Shown piece by piece: positions 7,056 through 9,469 of a DNA stretch of 9,469 bases. The first letter of the stretch is position 1; each line of letters starts with the position of its first letter. The stretch spans positions 1 to 9,469 of the forward strand of contig CALLME010000110.1 in the NCBI GenBank assembly GCA_938007945.1, in the 5' to 3' direction. Origin of the DNA: an uncultured Caulobacterales bacterium. GTDB taxonomy: Bacteria; Pseudomonadota; Alphaproteobacteria; Caulobacterales; Maricaulaceae. The position numbers and the translations under genes were made by a program. Below the pieces are notes generated by a model that ran no database searches, was not told where the DNA came from, and worked only from the letters and a program-made list of their open reading frames with translations.

Positions 7056-7789
7056 TACTCAGCAGGCTCTTTCTCAGCGTCGTCTTCTTTAACGTCAGAC
7101 TTTGTCGCCTCTTCACCCAAAATAGGGCGAAGTGCTTTGTCAAAATCTTCAAGTACAAACATCTTAGTCTTTACGCCATTGACGAAAAAGCTTGGCGTGC
7201 CCGTCACGCCCGCATCTTGGCCCATTTGTACAACTTTTTCATAACGCGCGATTTCGACCGGATCTTGCAAACATTGCTCAAACTCTTCTTCTGAGAGTCC
7301 TCCTGCTTTGGCGATGGCGATATATTCGTCTTTAACTGTGCCTTTGCTGGCGGCCGCGAAAATCTGACGCTGGCGCTTAAATTGAAGGCCGATATTTTCA
7401 AAAAACTTGTCCTCGCCAGCGCAATTCGCAATGAGAAAGCCCGCTTGGGCCAGATTTTCAGGGGAGGTCGGAAACTCTCGAAAGACGAAGCGGACGAGAC
7501 CTGTATCAATATATTTCTTTTTAAACTCTGGATAGACCGTTGTGTGCCAATTGCCACACGCCCCGCAGACCACAGAGGCGTGCTCTATAATCGTGGCTTT
7601 GGCATCTGGGTTGCCAATGGCGTGGTCATCGTCAAATTCATATTGGCTACGTTCCGCAGAGCCACCAGTTGTTGGGCCGCTTGTTGAATTTGCAGAATTT
7701 CCACACGCCGCAAGACTTAGCGCGCAGACGCCGCCAAGAATGACTGCCCGTAAGGTTTTAAACGAATCAGTTTGAAAAATTTGTGTCAT
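7055..7789 (-). CDS. DsbA-like thiol-disulfide oxidoreductase, predicted lipoprotein
   Basis: 244 residues. The N-terminus has a basic/hydrophobic segment ending in the lipobox LAAC (C29), so I predict a lipid-anchored, periplasm-facing protein. The thioredoxin-fold part carries VVCGACGNW with active-site C75-G-A-C78, the conserved FREFPTSP strand (103-110), and the cis-proline motif GTPSFFVNG (T198-P199). A second Cys pair, C123 (ANC) and C173 (EQC), is conserved with the downstream-numbered paralog. The C-terminus (about 230-244) is a strongly acidic tail. The family (DsbA/BdbD-like, thioredoxin_4) forms or exchanges disulfides in exported proteins. Its stop overlaps the smc start. A terminator lies 66 bases upstream of its ATG, so a separate promoter for dsbA-smc should sit in 7790-7855, though I see no clear one. 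The ATG at 7789 has only a weak Shine-Dalgarno. Confidence 0.92.
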   Translation of the reverse strand: MTQIFQTDSFKTLRAVILGGVCALSLAACGNSANSTSGPTTGGSAERSQYEFDDDHAIGNPDAKATIIEHASVVCGACGNWHTTVYPEFKKKYIDTGLVRFVFREFPTSPENLAQAGFLIANCAGEDKFFENIGLQFKRQRQIFAAASKGTVKDEYIAIAKAGGLSEEEFEQCLQDPVEIARYEKVVQMGQDAGVTGTPSFFVNGVKTKMFVLEDFDKALRPILGEEATKSDVKEDDAEKEPAE

Positions 7790-7836
7790 AGGGAAGTCTC
7801 GCTATCTCTTTGTTAAACGCAAGTTTGATGTAAATG

Positions 7837-7858
7837 TTTTGTTAATTTATTAACAAAA
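7837..7858. repeat. 22-bp A/T palindrome upstream of the dsbA-like/smc pair
   Basis: TTTTGTTAAT, TT, ATTAACAAAA: perfect 10-bp arms around a 2-bp centre, 48 bases before the ATG at 7789. A further half-like TTTGTTAAA lies at 7809-7817. Its right arm overlaps the U-tract of the neighbouring terminator. The position fits an operator for a dimeric regulator, but a hairpin extending the terminator, or chance in an A/T-rich spacer, are also possible. Confidence 0.5.
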
Positions 7859-7891
7859 AAGGCCGAATTCTTAATGAATGTCGGCCTTTTT
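7855..7891 (-). terminator. Rho-independent terminator after the second dsbA-like gene
   Basis: On the minus strand AAAAAGGCCGA pairs with TCGGCCTTTTT. The loop itself contains a further ATTC/GAAT stem, and a T-run follows. It begins about 20 bases after the TAA at 7911 and ends the dciA-dsbA-like transcript. Because A-runs and T-runs flank both arms it could work in both directions, though no plus-strand gene ends here. Confidence 0.88.
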
Positions 7892-7910
7892 ACGGAGATT
7901 TCGTTAGAAT

Positions 7911-8621
7911 TTAGCCGTCTACAGGCTCGCCTAAAGCTTGCAAGACTTCGCGCGCGCCATTCAGACCAGGCATGAGCGCCCCGTCAAGAATGAGCGCGGG
8001 GACGGCGTCAACCTTACCTGCTTGGGCGCGCTTCATAGCCGTTTCAATGCGGGCTTTGCCGTCTTTGCTCTCAAAACAGGTAATCATCTCGTTTTCAGTC
8101 TCAATCCCTGCCTTTTTCGCAAGCTCAAGGAAACGTTCGCGGCCCTCACCAATACGGAGGCGCTCAAAGGTCTCTTTTTGATTTTGGAATTGATAGACGA
8201 TGGCGTCAAAATAATCTTCTGGCGCAGCGCAATTTGCGATTTGAAAACCTGCGACAGCGACATCAGCGGGCTGGGTTGGAAATTCGCGGAAGATAAGCTT
8301 TAGCTTGCCTGTATCAATCAGGCGCTCTTTGATGACAGGATAGTCGTTTTCAAACCATTTGCCGCAATGGCCACACACGACTGAGGCATAGACAATCAGG
8401 CTATGCGGGGCGAGGGCGTCGCCAATTGTGTGCTCATCTGGGGCTTCGGTAAAGATATGCTCAACGCCTTCAGTGCCGTGGTCATGGCCTGCATGGGCGT
8501 CTTTTTTAACGTTCCAATCAAATTTGCTTGAAGAAGTTGATTGCGCGTTTGCGGGCAGGGCGGTCAGCGCGACCGTTGAGAGGCCAAGCGCGACGGCGGT
8601 CAGGAGTTTTGTAAATGTCAT
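7911..8621 (-). CDS. DsbA-like thiol-disulfide oxidoreductase, secreted
   Basis: 236 residues. A classical signal peptide (KLLTAVALGLSTVALTALPANA) with predicted cleavage after ANA (26/27) points to a soluble periplasmic protein. Active site VVCGHCGKW gives C83-G-H-C86. FREFPTQP follows at 111-118, and the cis-proline is V207-P208 (DAVPAL), the arrangement in E. coli DsbA. C131 (ANC) and C182 (TCF) form a second conserved Cys pair. Between signal and fold is a His-rich stretch (HAGHDHG, 43-49, plus H55) not seen in the paralog at 7055-7789. The two proteins share ASVVCGxCGxW, FREFPTxP and xQIANCA/LIANCA-type motifs and are clearly paralogs. The His-rich part could bind metal; that is inference. 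The gene lies 18 bases downstream of dciA and has GAAGAG 6 nt before its ATG. Confidence 0.93.
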   Translation of the reverse strand: MTFTKLLTAVALGLSTVALTALPANAQSTSSSKFDWNVKKDAHAGHDHGTEGVEHIFTEAPDEHTIGDALAPHSLIVYASVVCGHCGKWFENDYPVIKERLIDTGKLKLIFREFPTQPADVAVAGFQIANCAAPEDYFDAIVYQFQNQKETFERLRIGEGRERFLELAKKAGIETENEMITCFESKDGKARIETAMKRAQAGKVDAVPALILDGALMPGLNGAREVLQALGEPVDG

Positions 8622-8639
8622 ATCAGGCTCTTCTTTTAT

Positions 8640-9203
8640 TTAATTTTGCGAGAGTGCTTTTCGTCCAAGGTCTTCTAAAGCTTGTTTTAGCGCAGGGTCT
8701 TTGACCTTGGAAAGGCTTAAGCGCAGTTCATCCGCTTCTGACGGGGAGAGGCCGCGCGGTTGTTTTTTTGGGTTAGTCGAAGGCGAAGCAACCTTCATCG
8801 CGGACTGCACGACCTTTATGCGCGAAATATGGCCGTGGCCCAAAAAGGTATTAAGACGGTCAAGAATTTGCCCGCTGCCAGCCATGATGAGGGCCGCTGC
8901 TGCGCCCGGTGCTTGGATATGCAGCGTCCGTCCGTCGCGTCCGCCTGTGATTTTAACGGGGCGAGAAAACTTAGCAAATCGCGTACCTGCAATTTCTGGC
9001 CAGTTTTCAGAAATTGCACTGACCCCTGCACCGTGTTTACTCGACAATGGTTTGACGATTTTCTGAATCGCGCGCCCCGCATGCGGCGCGTGACGATATT
9101 GCCGCCGTCCGCGTTGGGTCGAAAGCCACGCGGCAAGCCTTGCGCGTTCCTCTCGCGAAAGTGCATTATCGCCTGTCTTATTTGCCTCTTTATTCACAAC
9201 CAT
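8640..9203 (-). CDS. dciA: DUF721 / DciA-family protein, probable replicative helicase loader
   Basis: 187 residues from ATG 9203. The central part (about 40-132) has the DUF721 pattern: IQKIVKPL, then ENWPEIAGTRFAKFSRPVKI (W68, G73), a TLHIQ strand, an AAAALIMAGSGQILDRLNTFLG helix, and ISRIKVVQ. DUF721 proteins of the DciA type recruit or load the DnaB helicase in bacteria lacking DnaC/DnaI. Assignment to DciA rests on family and on the mutY/dsbA/smc neighbourhood. N-terminal basic stretch (RGRRQYRHAPH, 31-41) and a C-terminal helical tail (about 150-184) flank the domain. The frame is open to 9440, but that extension lies antisense to mutY and looks non-family, so I place the start at 9203, 21 bases from the divergent mutY start. 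The Shine-Dalgarno is weak. Confidence 0.85.
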   Translation of the reverse strand: MVVNKEANKTGDNALSREERARLAAWLSTQRGRRQYRHAPHAGRAIQKIVKPLSSKHGAGVSAISENWPEIAGTRFAKFSRPVKITGGRDGRTLHIQAPGAAAALIMAGSGQILDRLNTFLGHGHISRIKVVQSAMKVASPSTNPKKQPRGLSPSEADELRLSLSKVKDPALKQALEDLGRKALSQN

Positions 9204-9213
9204 CTTTTGGACT

Positions 9214-9224
9214 AGGAGGGGGCT
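9214..9224 (+). promoter_or_regulatory. Shine-Dalgarno of mutY
   Basis: A perfect AGGAGG at 9214-9219 followed by a 5-nt spacer and GTG at 9225. It decides the start in favour of GTG 9225 over the ATG at 9291, which would shorten the protein by 22 residues. Confidence 0.75.
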
Positions 9225-9469
9225 GTGAACAAGCCAAGCCCCATTAAAAATCCGATAGACTCTAGGAAATCTGTGCAAGAAATAGAGACCATGCGTCGTG
9301 CCTTGCTGCGCTGGTATGACAAAACAGGCCGTAGCTTGCCGTGGCGTATCAGACCCGAAGACCGCGCCGCAGGTCAAGTCGCGGACCCTTATGCTGTCTG
9401 GTTGTCTGAAATTATGCTGCAACAAACCACCGTTCCGCACGCCACACCTTATTGGGAGAGGTTTCTTGC
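9225..9469 (+). CDS. mutY: A/G-specific adenine DNA glycosylase, N-terminal part, cut by window edge
   Basis: 81 codons from GTG 9225 run off the right edge. MutY removes adenine mispaired with 8-oxoguanine, starting base excision repair. The visible part carries the family's N-terminal hallmarks: [15 protein letters not shown] (27-41), and [12 protein letters not shown] (59-70) with the catalytic glutamate E62 (E. coli E37). The helix-hairpin-helix, the catalytic Asp and the 4Fe-4S cysteines lie outside the window. About 20 residues precede the usual core start, so the ATG at residue 23 (9291) is an alternative, but the perfect Shine-Dalgarno favours GTG 9225. The gene diverges from dciA with a 21-base gap, so the promoters must overlap neighbouring coding sequence. 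Confidence 0.95.
   Translation, partial: MNKPSPIKNPIDSRKSVQEIETMRRALLRWYDKTGRSLPWRIRPEDRAAGQVADPYAVWLSEIMLQQTTVPHATPYWERFL

Noticed and set aside
6610..7092. 160-codon plus-strand frame across the smc start
   Set aside because: Antisense to the conserved Walker A half of smc and to the dsbA-like stop, with no family features.
9204..9440. 79-residue N-terminal extension of the DUF721 protein
   Set aside because: It lies wholly antisense to mutY or in the spacer and shows no DUF721 similarity. The ATG at 9203 gives a normal family length.
1..9469. CRISPR array, insertion sequence, tRNA/rRNA, prophage or defence genes
   Set aside because: I saw no regularly spaced repeats, transposase motifs, cloverleaf sequences or phage/defence families. 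All large genes are housekeeping or envelope functions.

Overview
The window comes from an alphaproteobacterium of moderate GC content. Two features point there. The F0 genes of ATP synthase stand alone as atpI-atpB-atpE-atpF'(b')-atpF(b), without the F1 genes. The order mutY / DUF721 (DciA-like) / DsbA-like thiol oxidoreductase / smc also recurs in Caulobacterales, Hyphomonadales and Rhodobacterales (from memory; no search was run). A marine Hyphomonadaceae-like or Robiginitomaculum-like organism is a guess only.

Layout, left to right. Bases 1-467 (minus strand) hold the N-terminal 155 codons of an aminopeptidase N (pepN); the rest lies beyond the left edge. A strong intrinsic terminator (543-570) ends the F0 operon. 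That operon runs on the minus strand from a good sigma70-like promoter at about 3180-3208, through atpI, atpB (a), atpE (c), b' and b. Bases 3209-3533 hold no convincing large gene: one doubtful 25-codon plus-strand ORF with a Shine-Dalgarno-like sequence, and a GC-rich hairpin just past the end of smc. Bases 3534-7055 (minus) encode a full-length SMC chromosome-organising ATPase. Its start codon overlaps the stop codon of a DsbA-like lipoprotein (7055-7789). A 22-bp A/T palindrome and a strong terminator separate this from a second, secreted DsbA-like protein (7911-8621). Next comes a DUF721/DciA-family protein (8640-9203). At the right edge, diverging from it by only 21 bp, the first 81 codons of the adenine DNA glycosylase gene mutY run off the window on the plus strand.

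Functionally the window has two blocks. One is the proton channel and stator of ATP synthase. The other is a genome-maintenance neighbourhood (MutY repair, a DciA-type helicase loader, SMC) with two paralogous envelope thiol-disulfide oxidoreductases inserted in it.

I do not see a CRISPR array, transposon, tRNA, rRNA, phage gene or defence system, and no convincing new system. The points most worth a second look are: the tandem DsbA paralogs and their translational coupling to smc; the atpI promoter/start conflict; the palindrome at 7837-7858; the divergent SMC hinge; and the 25-codon ORF.
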